Source: Cyanoderma ruficeps
Lineage: Eukaryota > Chordata > Aves > Passeriformes > Timaliidae
Direction of reading: 5' to 3'
Assembly: GCA_008694505.1 (NCBI GenBank)
Contig: VZDJ01000623.1
Location: 17,789,754-17,853,753 of the forward strand
Length of the DNA: 64,000 nt
Position numbers and translations under genes: made by a program. The notes beneath the pieces were generated by a model. That model made no database searches and had not been told where the DNA came from. It saw nothing but the letters and a program-made list of their open reading frames with translations. Shown here in pieces: positions 48,701 to 59,118 of the stretch. The first letter of the stretch is position 1; each line of letters begins with the position of its first letter.

Positions 48701-51700
48701 GAGGATGCAGGACTACAGCGTAGGTGGCTGGTAGTGACAGAAGCCCTGATGCAAATGTTGAATGAGGTGCTAAATTGTGAGACTGAAACTTGTATAAACT
48801 GGATCTTATCTAAATGCATGGTTCAAAGCAGATATTTTACCCCTCTCCAGTGGGATTGCTGAGGTGTGAATAATACCTGTCTTGGAGAAGTGTAACTGTG
48901 GCTGTGCTTGAAGGGTGTGCTGTAAGTGCCCAGTCAGACCCAAATAAATGGCCTGTGCTTCCCCATAAAGGAAGGGCTTCACAAACCCACTTGCTGCTGA
49001 GAAGAGGGAAGTTCTCCCTGATTTCCTGTTTCTTCTTTGAGTACAGCTTCATTGTCTGGCCTCATTTAGGACTTAGTTTTGTTTCTGCAAAGCCCTGTTC
49101 ACAACTGGTCCTGGTTAGCAGAGATCTAAGACCGCCCCCTATCCTGCTGGGATCACTTCACTCACTGGAGCAGTGACACTGTTTTTTGACAGTGAAAACG
49201 TGGGGAAGGTTAAGCCTGCCTTGGGCCATGCCTATGATGCTGTCAGACACAAAATAAGAGTGACAGAACGGTGTCAGACATAATAATAAGGGTGTGGTAT
49301 TTGCAGCAAAACCCAGAATCTTCATGTGCTTTTAACCAAACCGACTATCAAGACATTCTTGTCTGCTGTATTCAGTCACTTTTTAAACTAGCCTTTAATT
49401 CATTGTTTGAACAGGACAAGGGAGAATATATATTCATGTTCCTCTTATATTTGAGGAGGAGCTAAGATTTCTGGTGATGGGAATTGATGAAAACAACCTT
49501 CAAATTAGATTCTTCAGGTTCAAAAAATATTTAAATCCTGTTCCTTAAGTTTTAAGACCTATGTTCCAGCTGCAACCAGAAGAGGTGTCCTATTGCTCCT
49601 GAATTTGTAGTAGTTACAATACATCTACTGTTAACAGGTTGGGTTTTTTCTGCCTTTTGGGTTTGGGTGGTTTTTTTAGCTCCTTTGGGCTGTGTAGAAC
49701 TAATAGTCTCACCAGTTTAGCTGCAGGTGGAGTAAGTTTAAAACTTTAGTTGAATAGCCTTTAGGAATCAAGTAGAGGCTGCTTTTGCACCCACTGTGAA
49801 CTATTGCCTTTATATAGCTGTTTTCTCTTACTGGCACAATTTTAATCCCCTGACTAACATCTGATGCACAAGCCTGTGAATTCTTTTGAAGTGAGGGAAA
49901 GTGAAGAGAGTAGGAATATGTTTTTACATGTGGATTGAACAGATGAGGAAAAATGTATCTGAAGTTAGAATGAAAAGGCTTTTTGAAATAGGGTCTTTGA
50001 TTCCTAAAGCTCTTAATCCTGTAGGATTTGTGTTTGTTTATATGTTCAGCTTCCTCATTATCTTTGTTTAGTTTTCAATGTACTGATTAGTCTGTACATA
50101 GCTTTGGTTGGGATGCTCTCATATTAGGACTTTGGTGGGGGAGAATCCATATTCCCTCTCTGCTGGGCAAATCAACTAAATGTTTTCAAAACGAAGTACT
50201 GTAATGATGAAAAGAGTGCTGTAAGCAGAGGACATTTTAAAGAATAAATAAGTCACAAGATGGTAACAACTGCAGAGGAATCTTCTCCACATGCAAAGTG
50301 TAGGTTTGAGGAGAAACTGCCAGAAGTGTGAGGATGACTAGGCAGACCCTAACCCACATGGAGAACATCAGCACCACTAGCTCGTGGCTTTCTGCACTGT
50401 TGATAGTGTCTTCCTGTGGTGGGAACATGTAGGGGAGAAAGCATCTTTGTTTATTCTTCTTTCTTTAAAGTAAATATGTTGGAAATACTAGAAGAGCTTT
50501 GACTGTTGAAAGCAGTGTTTTAGTGTCATCCAAAGCAGGATGAGGTAATTCTTGAAATAGGGAGAATGCAGATCAGCAGGGGCAAATGGCCCTTATTCTA
50601 TTTTAATCTGAAAATAATTCCCCTATACTAGCAGTTTTAGCACCTCCACTTTGGCACAGATTCTTTCCTTTTTTTTTTTTTTTCTTATTTTTCTCTTTTA
50701 TTTCTTCTGAAGTCTAAAATTCTTAGCAGCTTTGTATGTTGCAAGAAACTTTACGCAGTCCTCTTCTCTGGCTGCATCCTAGGAAAAGTGCCTTACTTTT
50801 GTCCTTGTGACCCAGCTGTGTGTGTTCCCTGCTATTTTCAGTAGCCTCCCACTCTGTCTGCAGTGTGGAAGACTCCCTGCTTTCTGAGTCTTTTTCTCTC
50901 TTTTCCACTTTTCTCCCTGGAAAATTTTCTTTGTATGGCCACTCTCAGCTGCTGTGGAGAAGCTGGAGGCTTCTCTGTGCTCTCTAAGAGCCTGTCTGGC
51001 CCAGGGTGCTCCAGCTGGTTCAGTGTGGGACTCCACAGCCACTTTCCTTGTTGCCCAGCTGCAGCCTTTTAAGAGAACTCAGCATGCAGTGAGTTCCAAA
51101 GCATAACAGCTGTATCATGCATTCACAGCTCCTTAAAGTAGATCTTGCATGTAATTTTTATTGCCTGTGGCTGTATTCCTTCCTGGGACCACTCTCTACA
51201 TGTAGAGTGGTGCTCTCTACCTGACGGCTCCAGCAGAGGTAAAATCTGCTCAGTGTGAGGCTTGTCTCTTCCCACACACACACACCTCATGGCACCTGGA
51301 TGGTGTTTGGCTGAACCCAGGGTCTGGTTCAGGCATTTTATTACTTGAAAGGATATTTAACCTGAAGAGCCATCCAGGTATAGTTCTTCTCTAAAATGCA
51401 TCTGGAGATCGTACGGTGTTGGACTTTAGGGGTTTTTTTGCCCCTTGCTCACAGGAGTGAATATCAAAGTTTTTCGGTTCCTGAAGGTGCAGGTTTATGG
51501 CTGTGCCAGCTGTGGCACCAGCAATATGTACCTGCTGCTGAAGATGTAGAAACTTACTCCTACCATCCATTTGGTACTGCTGAAGAATATCCTTGTCAGG
51601 ACCAAAGAAGGCTGGGATCTGCTGGGGGAGAATCACAGTTATATGCAACAATATTGGTGTCTGTAAGGTGTTTTTCCTTTTAGAGATGTGTGACAGTCTG

Positions 51701-54700
51701 GGAGGCAGCCAGTTTTTGGGAGACTGGTACTTCAGAGATGTGCTCTGCAGGGTTCAGGGTAAGCTGGACCTGAGCTGAGGGATGGCTTGCTTTTTCATGT
51801 TCTAGCTCTCCCAGTTTCTGCTCGTGTCTACCTGATTCATATCCATCTGTCCAGTCCGTATTTATGAGATGTTATGCATTCCAGTACATATTTATGAGCT
51901 GTGTGTCTCAGCAGAACCAGCTGCTATTCCTTAGAGCAAGTCCAGCTGATCAGAATTAGGATTGGAATTGCAAAGAGGAGTTCTTGGAAATTCGGGATTT
52001 TGCAGGGCTTGTCTAAAAAGGAAAATCCAATCATGTTTATAATGGGGTGTCACAGAGGGCAAATCTGGATTAAAGATGTGTTTCTGGGAAGCTGCAGCAG
52101 CGTGGTGATGTGGGCCTGGGCTAGAGCTACAGCAATGATTTCTATGAGCTTTTCAAGTCTTCTCTGATCCCTTCATGCTTTTGGCTTGCATAGAGTGTAA
52201 GACAGAATCAAACAGTTTGTAGTCTCCTAAAGCTAATTGCCTCAAGGAGAGGTTAATACAAGACTGACATCAAAGGGAATAATTTTAAATTAAATCACTA
52301 GACATTTGAGGAGATGGAGAACAAAACAGGTACTAAATCCAGTTGTTCTTGTATTTAGAAGGAGAATAAAAAGCCTTTGAAGTTGACGTCGAATACTATT
52401 ATGTTTATAGCACGTTTACTCTGAGACACCAAGATGTTTCATACAGATTCCCTCTCCCTTTTCCCCCATCGTAATTTAGGTAGTTTTTGACTCTGGGGTG
52501 GAAAGGGCTTGAAAGGAAACCCATAGTTCCCCTCCTAATCTTTTATCAAGTTTGTGTTTTGGGCTTGGGAATTGGGAGAAGCGTCCATCTAGTTTAAGTA
52601 AAAGCACCACAGTGTTGCTTGGTTTGCTAGTCATGGGCATGAAAAGCAATCTCTGTCAGCAGTGAAGGGTTAGTGTCCCCTACCATTTGTTTGTCTTGTA
52701 CCAGTGGCTGTGGTTTCATATACTCAGGAAGCCATCCTGATCTGGGGCACAGGTGCTTGGGAGTATTGGCCTGTGCTCAGATGTGTAAAGTGGAGGAATC
52801 ACTTCCAGTGGATTAGTGGATACTTGTACCTGTCTTAATGTGCAGCTGCTAATTATGCAATCTCCTCTTGCTGAAAGGGTCCCTTCTGAACTAAACGGGA
52901 GGCATTTAATTTTTCCTGCCTAGAAAAGTTTTCTGTGTGAGCAGTGTTGCAGCTCACAACACCCATTGTATCAAGTATTGTGCCTTAGGATGAGGGAGAG
53001 CAAGTGGGCAGCTGTGGAGAGGGGAGGAGATCAGATGGTGATGGGGACAATAAAATTTTATCTAAATATTGTTGTGTTTGTTCTTCACCTTCTGTCAGAA
53101 GCCATTCAGGAGCTGCTCACAATGCAGACATACATCTCTCAGTGACCTCTTCAACAAGCTGCAGATTTTCAGAAGCCGGTTGAGTTGTTGATTGTCTCAC
53201 TTTCTCCAGTCACTTACTGTGTTTCTATTTTCCTTATGTCTCTCTGAGATCACATCTGATTTGGAGAATGAAAAATGACACAAAGTCATTATAAATAAAC
53301 CAGGCCCCAGCTCCTGGAGACAGCTGTATCCTGTTTGTGGATTGGGGGGAAGCATTGAGATTTTGTGGCTGATTTCTTGTTCTTTTCTTGCTTCCAGTTT
53401 GTCTCTGTCTCATTGTTTAGAAGTTGCATCCTACAGGATTAGGTGGGATTTCTCACTGTTGAAACAAGGAATGTCACTGAACTAATCTTGCAGGGAAAGA
53501 GAAATCAGAAACCATGGCTCTTCTCTTTAGTGTTCTGGTTGTGGTTCTGGGGCTGCAGCATGTGAATGTCTGATGTTTATTAATATCCTTATTGTTTTTG
53601 AACAAATGCTCTGGGTTTATTTGATGAAAACAGTAGGGGCCTGCTTCTGCATCCTTGGAGTTTGGTGTTTGGTTTTTTTGGAATCGCAAAACCCCTGAAA
53701 CAAAGGAAGCAGTCCTGGGGTTACAGCCACAAATTGTCATATTTTCATTGATCTCTGTGGAACAAGGCAAGCTTGCTCTTTTCTTCAGTGTGATGCTGTG
53801 AAGAGATAAAACTGCCTTGTGATCTGAGCTTTTTGGAAGTCACTGTTTTGTCTTTGTGATGAGCAGCAGAGCTTTTGGAGAACAAAAGCAACACCTTCAT
53901 GCTCACTGAGAAAAATGGCAGGTTGTAGACTATCAAAGGCTGGAGAACAAGGCTCCCTGTGACAGAGCAAGTTGGGGAGTGGGGTGACTGGAGACAGCGG
54001 CATACTTAGCTGAACTAGCAACACTTAGCATGACTCCTAGGAGCTACACCTTGAAAAGTGGGTATTTCAAACTAATTTCAGAAGAAAGTCGTTGTTTGGA
54101 AGTGAATGTAAATCAGCCAGAGCTCAGATTAGCTTTGAAGTTCCATTCTGTTTTTCTCCTGAACCTTTGGCTCTCCAAAGTTTAGGGATCACATATACAA
54201 GATGTTGAAACACAATATCATTTATCTTCATGTTTCTTTAAAAGTCACCGAGTTGTGACCTCTAGAGATCATCTAATCTGTTTCACTGTGTTCAAACAGG
54301 GTCAGCTGGAGCAAGTTGCCCAGTACTCTGCTGCTGTGTTTTTTATATGTCCCCAGATGGAGACTTTACAGCCTCTCTGAACAACCTGTTCTAGTGCTTG
54401 ACACTCGCAATAAATATTAAAGGTTATTCTTGTTTTCAGATGAATTTTTGTATGTCTTTTTAAAAATCTGTGCATATTGTCTCTTGAGACTTTTTTTTTG
54501 AGGTTTTTCATAATGGAACACTGGACTTGCTAAATTTTCTATTACTTGTAGATTCTTATGCTTAAAATATCTGATGACCTGAAAAAAGCATGCAAAAGCT
54601 GAAATGAAACATAGTTTATTTTTCACTGCCTATATAATATGTAAACTGTGATGTCTCCAAGTTAATATTGTTTCAGTTGTGATATTTTTGAAGACTGAAT

Positions 54701-55161
54701 AATAAATGTTAAGAGGATATTGCATTGTCTTTTTTTTTTATTACTATTCATCTTTTTCCAGTGGAAATAAATTCATTTCCCCATGAAAAGAAAATAACAC
54801 TGTTTTTAAAGTTTTTTGTGAAAGTCATTGGGACTGACACAGAAAACACTCCTCAATTTTCTCATCAGGCTTGAAATTGAATTTTGAAGGCAATTCTGTA
54901 TGAAGCTTCAAACTGCAAATGATAGAGATTCTTCTCTTCCTCCTCTCTGTTCATCTTGGTAGGAAAGTGAAAATTGATGCTTTGAAAAGGGGGAAAATAA
55001 GCCGGGTGCTGTGCTTTTTATTTAAACACCAATGGTCTGACTTGTTGCTCGTTGTTACAGACACCAAGAGAGGCAAAGGAGTCTGCAGAAAAGACCCATT
55101 TCTTCGATGTGCCTGCCTTCCTGACAGTTTCTGGCCAGCTCCATTTGGAAGTAATGGCAGG
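39619..55161 (+). CDS. NARS2: NARS2, mitochondrial asparaginyl-tRNA synthetase, 5' half (exons 1-6 of a longer gene)
   Basis: The product charges mitochondrial tRNA(Asn) with asparagine in the matrix (class IIb aminoacyl-tRNA synthetase). Six exons join in frame: 39619-39741, 42806-42915, 43290-43410, 44089-44229, 47399-47479, 55061-55161, giving 225 codons plus 2 nt. Human NARS2 has 477 residues, so a little under half is visible. Domain order: Arg-rich presequence (about residues 1-30), OB-fold anticodon-binding domain (about 40-118), linker and start of the catalytic core (119-226). Class II motif 1 centres on HIHTP, with the conserved proline at residue 175. [14 protein letters not shown] (about 209-222) is a signature shared by AsnRS and AspRS. 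Every intron is GT-AG and every phase fits. The start has a good context (GCC before ATG) and lies in a CpG island. Motifs 2 and 3 lie off the right edge. No stop or frameshift was seen. Identification rests on my recall of the human protein and is very secure. Confidence 0.96.
39742..42805 (+). other. NARS2: NARS2 intron 1
   Basis: A 3.06-kb GT-AG intron. Its first 130 bp are still CpG-rich. It contains one plus-strand CR1 tail (40395-40638), short T-tracts at 41162-41179 and 42623-42661, and nothing else I can assign. Confidence 0.85.
40395..40638 (+). mobile_element. CR1 LINE 3' fragment, plus strand (NARS2 intron 1)
   Basis: It holds AGGAAATTTCTCACTGTCAG, CCCCATCCCTGGAGGTGTTC and CTTTAAGGTCCCTTCC, then a TTCTGTGATTCT end. 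These are the ordered landmarks of the CR1 3' untranslated region. About 240 bp are kept. Confidence 0.9.
42806..42915 (+). CDS. NARS2: NARS2 coding exon 2 (OB fold, first strands)
   Basis: The acceptor is a pyrimidine tract followed by TCTAG; the donor is AAGAG followed by GTAGGT. The 110 nt encode [20 protein letters not shown] followed by [13 protein letters not shown], nearly identical to human NARS2. This is the start of the anticodon-binding OB fold, which recognises the GUU anticodon of tRNA(Asn). The exon ends in phase 2: the last codon (Arg, AGA) is completed by the first base of exon 3. Confidence 0.97.
43290..43410 (+). CDS. NARS2: NARS2 coding exon 3 (OB fold, remainder)
   Basis: The acceptor is TTTCTTAG at 43282-43289 and the donor is TTGG followed by GTATGT. 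The 121 nt encode [18 protein letters not shown] and onward to RVVGPCDIW, matching human ELNFGSSVEVQGQLIKSP. This completes the OB-fold domain. The exon ends in phase 0. The final residues CDIW differ from the human CDAK, so the junction residues are less conserved, but the donor is the only good GT there. Confidence 0.95.
44089..44229 (+). CDS. NARS2: NARS2 coding exon 4 (linker and first catalytic helix)
   Basis: The acceptor is CTTGTTTTCAG and the donor is TTCCAG followed by GTAGTC. The exon has 47 codons in phase 0. It begins [20 protein letters not shown] and ends [23 protein letters not shown] is a strongly conserved linker motif in AsnRS and AspRS. The [14 protein letters not shown] helix leads into class II motif 1 at the dimer interface. 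Confidence 0.97.
44230..47398 (+). other. NARS2: NARS2 intron 4
   Basis: A 3.17-kb GT-AG intron. I see no repeat of a known family and no further exon. A good CTCF-like motif lies at 45295-45307. Introns 2 (42916-43289) and 3 (43411-44088) are short and unremarkable. Confidence 0.8.
45295..45307 (+). promoter_or_regulatory. CTCF-like motif in NARS2 intron 4
   Basis: CCACTAGATGGCA fits the CTCF core CCASYAGRKGGCA at every position. The upstream flank GTGCCGGTGCAGAG is moderately GC-rich. The evidence is motif match only. Confidence 0.45.
47399..47479 (+). CDS. NARS2: NARS2 coding exon 5 (class II motif 1)
   Basis: The acceptor is CTCTATTCCAG and the donor is ATTGAG followed by GTAAGT. The exon has 27 codons: [20 protein letters not shown] followed by GELFHIE. 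It holds the core of motif 1, including the invariant proline of HIHTP (residue 175), which helps shape the class II dimer interface. The CEGAGELF stretch follows, as in all AsnRS. The exon is in phase 0 on both sides. Confidence 0.97.
47512..47559 (+). repeat. G/T-rich tract with one undetermined base
   Basis: A run beginning TTTTTGGTTTGGGTGTTTT continues into a long T-rich stretch, ending near an N at 47559. It lies 35 bp after NARS2 exon 5, so polymerase slippage or assembly errors here could affect exon-junction mapping. Confidence 0.8.
54254..54490 (-). mobile_element. CR1 LINE fragment, minus strand (NARS2 intron 5)
   Basis: The plus strand shows antisense CR1 landmarks: GACCTCTAGAGATCATCTAA, GGAGCAAGTTGCCCAG, GATGGAGACTTTACAGCCTC and CAACCTGTTCTAGTGCT. 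The copy is diverged, with no clean terminal repeat, suggesting an old insertion. It is antisense to NARS2. Confidence 0.85.
55061..55161 (+). CDS. NARS2: NARS2 coding exon 6 (catalytic core)
   Basis: The acceptor is GTTGTTACAG and the donor is GCAGG followed by GTGAGC. The 101 nt encode a variable stretch ([16 protein letters not shown]) and then the conserved [18 protein letters not shown]. The variable part is two residues longer than I recall for the human protein, which is normal for this loop. The exon ends in phase 2 within a glycine codon. I searched the rest of the window for the next exon (motif 2 region) and did not find it, so exon 7 lies beyond 64000. Confidence 0.95.
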
Positions 55162-55309
55162 GTGAGCAAAATTAGAAGTTTTCATCTTTGTCCGTGGGAT
55201 GTTCCCCGCTGGTAATTTTGGTATCCATTAGGTATGTGCCATGGTTATCTGCCAGAAATGGACTGAGTGGCAGTGCCTGGATGATGAGCACGGTGAGAGG
55301 CCAGCCTAG

Positions 55310-55712
55310 ACAGACGGCTGGAGCACCTCTTGTATGGGCACAGGCTGAGAGAGCTGGGGTTGTTCAGCCTGGAGAAGAAGCAGACTCCAGGGAGACCTTA
55401 GAGCCCCTTCCCGTACTTAAGGGGCTACAAGAGAATTCAGGAGATCTTTGGACAAGGGCATGGAGTAACAGGGGAAGGGGGGATGACTTCACATTGAAAG
55501 AGGAAAGGTTTAAATTAGATATTAGCAAGAAATTCTTTACTTGAGGGTGGTTTACCAGAGAAGCTGTGGATGCCCCATCCCTGGAGGTGTTCAAGGCCAG
55601 GGTTGGATGGGGTTCTGAGCAGCCTGGGGTAGAAGATGTCCCTGCCCATAGCTGGGGAGTTAGAACAACATTGTCTTTGGGATCACTTCCAAAACCATTC
55701 AATGATTCTATG
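55310..55712 (+). mobile_element. CR1 LINE, 5'-truncated, plus strand (NARS2 intron 6)
   Basis: The plus strand reads through CR1 landmarks in order: GAGCACCTCTTGTATGGG, AGGCTGAGAGAGCTGGGGTT, GATGCCCCATCCCTGGAGG and TTCAATGATTCTATG. About 0.4 kb of the 3' end is kept. It begins about 150 bp after NARS2 exon 6 and is in the same orientation as the gene. Confidence 0.92.
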
Positions 55713-58700
55713 CTCTGGAGGGTCTCATAGCATCTAGAGAGTTAATGCTGTGTGATGTATCAGTGCAGTGCTTTTGCATCTAGAAGAGCTTCATATATTT
55801 TTGAAGACTGAAGGGATTCAATACCACTTGAGCTGCAGGCCTCAAAAACTCAGTGTACTTAAATAAAATAAAAATAAAAGGAGCAGGTTCCCAGAACAGC
55901 TATTCTCCATTATGAATAAACACATCTAAATTTAGATGGCCCTGGATTCATTTGAAATGCTTGTAAGAACAACACACTACTGTAAAATAGGAACATGAAG
56001 CTGTAATGTACTGCATTCTGAAGAGCACTGATTTTTTTAATTTATCTGTCCTTAGAGAGCAAGGTGCATCTGAGTGATATCAATGGAAAAAGTATTTACC
56101 AGACAGGTAATCTGCTGAGTTTAGCTTTCTGCTCTTAGAGCAGGCTGTGTACTATTTAAGGCATACAGCCTGATGTAATAGAGTGAGATTGTATTTCAGA
56201 TTGATCATTGGAATCCATGTTCTTTCTTTGGACTTATTTGAATTGTGGAATTATGTCTTTCAGTAAAGGTCACAACGTGTGACAGTCAATTAAGTCTAAC
56301 ACGTACAAACTTATGTCATCCCATCTTCCAGGGACCAAAATATGCCCCCTTTAGTTAAACAAACCTCTTCCTCATTAACTTTCCCCAGCTAATATCTGAG
56401 ATGGCGCCAGTCTTTGGCTGCCAAGTGACCTGTGCTTTGGTCGCAGCAGACAGGGCACCACATGAGAAACATCCTGTCTATCAAGAATGTCTAGCTTGGG
56501 TATTTCAGCGTATCACAAACACTGAGCTGCTCTGAGAAGTGACTGTGTCTCAGGGAGAACAAACCAGGCAGAAAAGAGATTTCTGAAAAAATTTATATGT
56601 TTTGATTTGTATGCAAAAATTGCCCTTTGAACAATTTCACTGCAGCTATTTATCAGCAGCCAATTAAACTGTGCAACAGTGATTACATAAAAAAATTCCC
56701 AGCACTGATTCTCAATATTGCATATGAGGCATGGGCAGCAAATACCATTACAAATACAGGTCAGAACTCCCAGATGAAAAGGCCAATCTTTATCCCTCCT
56801 GTTTTCAGAAGGTTTCCACTCCACAGTAACTGATCTCTTTAAAAGTGTTTTTAAAGTCACTGTAAGTTCATGATGAACCCCCTTGGCACGTGGCAAACAA
56901 CTGCAGGGCTACCTGCCTGGGATCTGAGCTCTGACAGGCTCTATCAGCAGTCCAGCTGGCCAGCAGTGATTTGGCTAGTGTAACATGTCTGAGGAGAATT
57001 CACATTGCAGCTGCTCAGAAAAATGTGCCTTCAAGTAAGGGTTGTTGTGCGGATTTTGTGCCAGATACTCAATGTACTAATTAGTTAATTTATTGGGAAA
57101 ATTCAGTGTAGATGAAGACCAAACCCATTATGAAAGAGAACTCTCCCTTTGACAGACTTGATGCTTTCACCCTTAGTCTTAGAGTCATAAAAAGTGAGTC
57201 TCCCACCTCCAAATACTCTGGTCTTCCCAATAAACAAATCAGGTAAAACAGTAAAGATTTTTCTGCTTTGGATTTGATTCCATGAAATTTACCCTTTGTT
57301 TTAGCCAGACTAAATTCTTCATGTTTATAAATTATCTAGCCTTCAAAAATTATGTTTAGCTTAAATATAATGTGGAGTGTTGCAGTCTTAAGGCTCTCAA
57401 GAACACTTCGTTCCTGAGAATTTGTAAGAGGAGACTGAGATAGAAATGCTGAGGAGAACCTTCCCCGTCCAGTCTTGACCCATATTCTCTCGTGACTTGT
57501 AGGACTTGGGAGAGAGACAGATCCTGCAGAAGTCCATTAGAAAGCAGAGGTGGAGCAGGATAGGTATGAGAGGGCAGGTAGGAGTTTGTCCTTGGGGGTT
57601 GTATGTAGAAGGGGAACAGAAGGTCAAGTAAGCAGTCATGTAATTTTGGGGTTAGCTTTTAGCTTTTCAGAGCTCATGAGCAACCTCCAAGCTGTGGTTG
57701 GAAAAGACTGGAAAGGGGGGTATGGAGAAGACTTACCAGATGAGTCTGGAATCACAACTTCTGTGTCCTTGCAGAGAGTTCATCTGCAGACCACAGGCTA
57801 TCACCTGAATGCCCATGTTTATGTGTTGTCCAGGGCTCTGTTTCGTGGCAGGGTTTCTTGGGATGCTATTCCTGATCACAGGAGAGAGTGGTGAGCCATT
57901 TATAGTTGGTGAGTTTTTTCTTTGAGGAAAAGTGGGAAGAGAGATGTTCCTGTGTTTATTGACAGTCTGCTGTGCTATGTGTGCTTGTTATTGAAGGCAA
58001 GGTCATAGGAGTTCATCTTGTCTCTCAGTGTGACACAAACGGCCTACTTGGCACAACTTCTCATTTCATTGTGCCTCAACTTAGCCTTGACGTCATCTAG
58101 GTTGTCTGCTCAGTGTGTCTGAATCATTGTCAGCTGCTGTAAATCTATGGGCTTTTTAAGGTCTCCAGAAAAGTCTTTATTCAGTGATACAGCTCTCCCC
58201 TTCAGTCCCCTCAGTCTCCGATGAGTCAGTAACCAGTGCGTGTGGTAGAAATGTCTGTGTCCTGATATCTGGTTTTAAATGTCATTGGTTTGCTGTGAAG
58301 TCCATGTGGTATTTCCTTTTTCCCTGTTCCTCTGGTGAGGACAGAGCCCTCTTTGGGGACCTGAACTGGGCTGGAGGGTCTGTGACAGCTGAAGATATTC
58401 AGAGGCATGCTGGAGACAGCCAAAGCCAGTTGTTGTCAAGAAGGACAGCTCGATGGCTGCAGTTTTTTTTCTTCTCCTTTCCCACAGGCTGTACCTGCTT
58501 CTCTCTTTTCAGGTACTCTTGTTAATAGTTTAACATCAGTGTTTTTCCATTGTGCCACATTTCATCCCAGGCACTGCCTGTTCTGCCTTTTGCATCATGA
58601 GCTTAAATAAAATTGCTTTTCCTAAAACCTCTGGGAGCTATCCTCTCCCTAAATGGCAGCATAAGTTATCTCATCATTCCTTGCCCTCCTTAGCCCCGTT

Positions 58701-58775
58701 TCTTTTCTCTCTTACCAGGCCTTCACTAGCTTTCTCCTCTCTCGTTCATCTCACATTCTCTTGAAGTTCCCTGCA

Positions 58776-59118
58776 AATGGGTAAAAGGCTGAGGGGCAAC
58801 CTAATAGCAGTCTTTTGGGACCTGCAAGGAGGTTCTGCAAAGACAGGCCTACTCTTTGCAGTGGTGAATGGCAGGAGGACAAGAGACAAGGGGGGTAAAT
58901 TGAGGAAAATGAAGTTCTCAGTGGATATAGGGAGGAAAATAATGGAGAAATCAGTCAAGCACTGAAGAAGATTGGGGGGAGAAACTTGTGCTCTTCATCA
59001 GAGATGCAGCTAGATGGAGCCTTGAGCTGGTTTGGCCTTCTCGCTGACCCTGCTTTGAACAGAAGACTGGGCCAGTGACCTCCTGAGGTCCCTTCCAGCC
59101 CAAGTAATTTTCTTCTTC
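58776..59118 (+). mobile_element. CR1-like LINE 3' fragment, plus strand (NARS2 intron 6)
   Basis: It contains GGCTGAGGGGCAACCTAATA, GTGAATGGCAGGAGGACAAG and GACCTCCTGAGGTCCCTTCC, which are landmarks of the CR1 3' region, and ends CAGCCCAAGTAATTTTCTTC. The terminal repeat is degenerate, so this is an older subfamily or a decayed copy. Confidence 0.82.

Larger units (their letters stand above)
47480..55060 (+). other. NARS2: NARS2 intron 5
   Basis: A 7.58-kb GT-AG intron. It contains a G/T-rich tract with one undetermined base near its 5' end (47512-47559), a T-rich run near 50668-50684, and a minus-strand CR1 (54254-54490). The remainder holds no open frame or repeat that I recognise. Confidence 0.8.

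Noticed and set aside
51194..51207. Perfect 14-bp palindrome CTCTACATGTAGAG in NARS2 intron 5
   Set aside because: Too short and isolated to claim a function.
55188..55544. 118-codon plus-strand open frame just after NARS2 exon 6
   Set aside because: It mostly translates the CR1 fragment at 55310-55712 and does not match the next part of NARS2.
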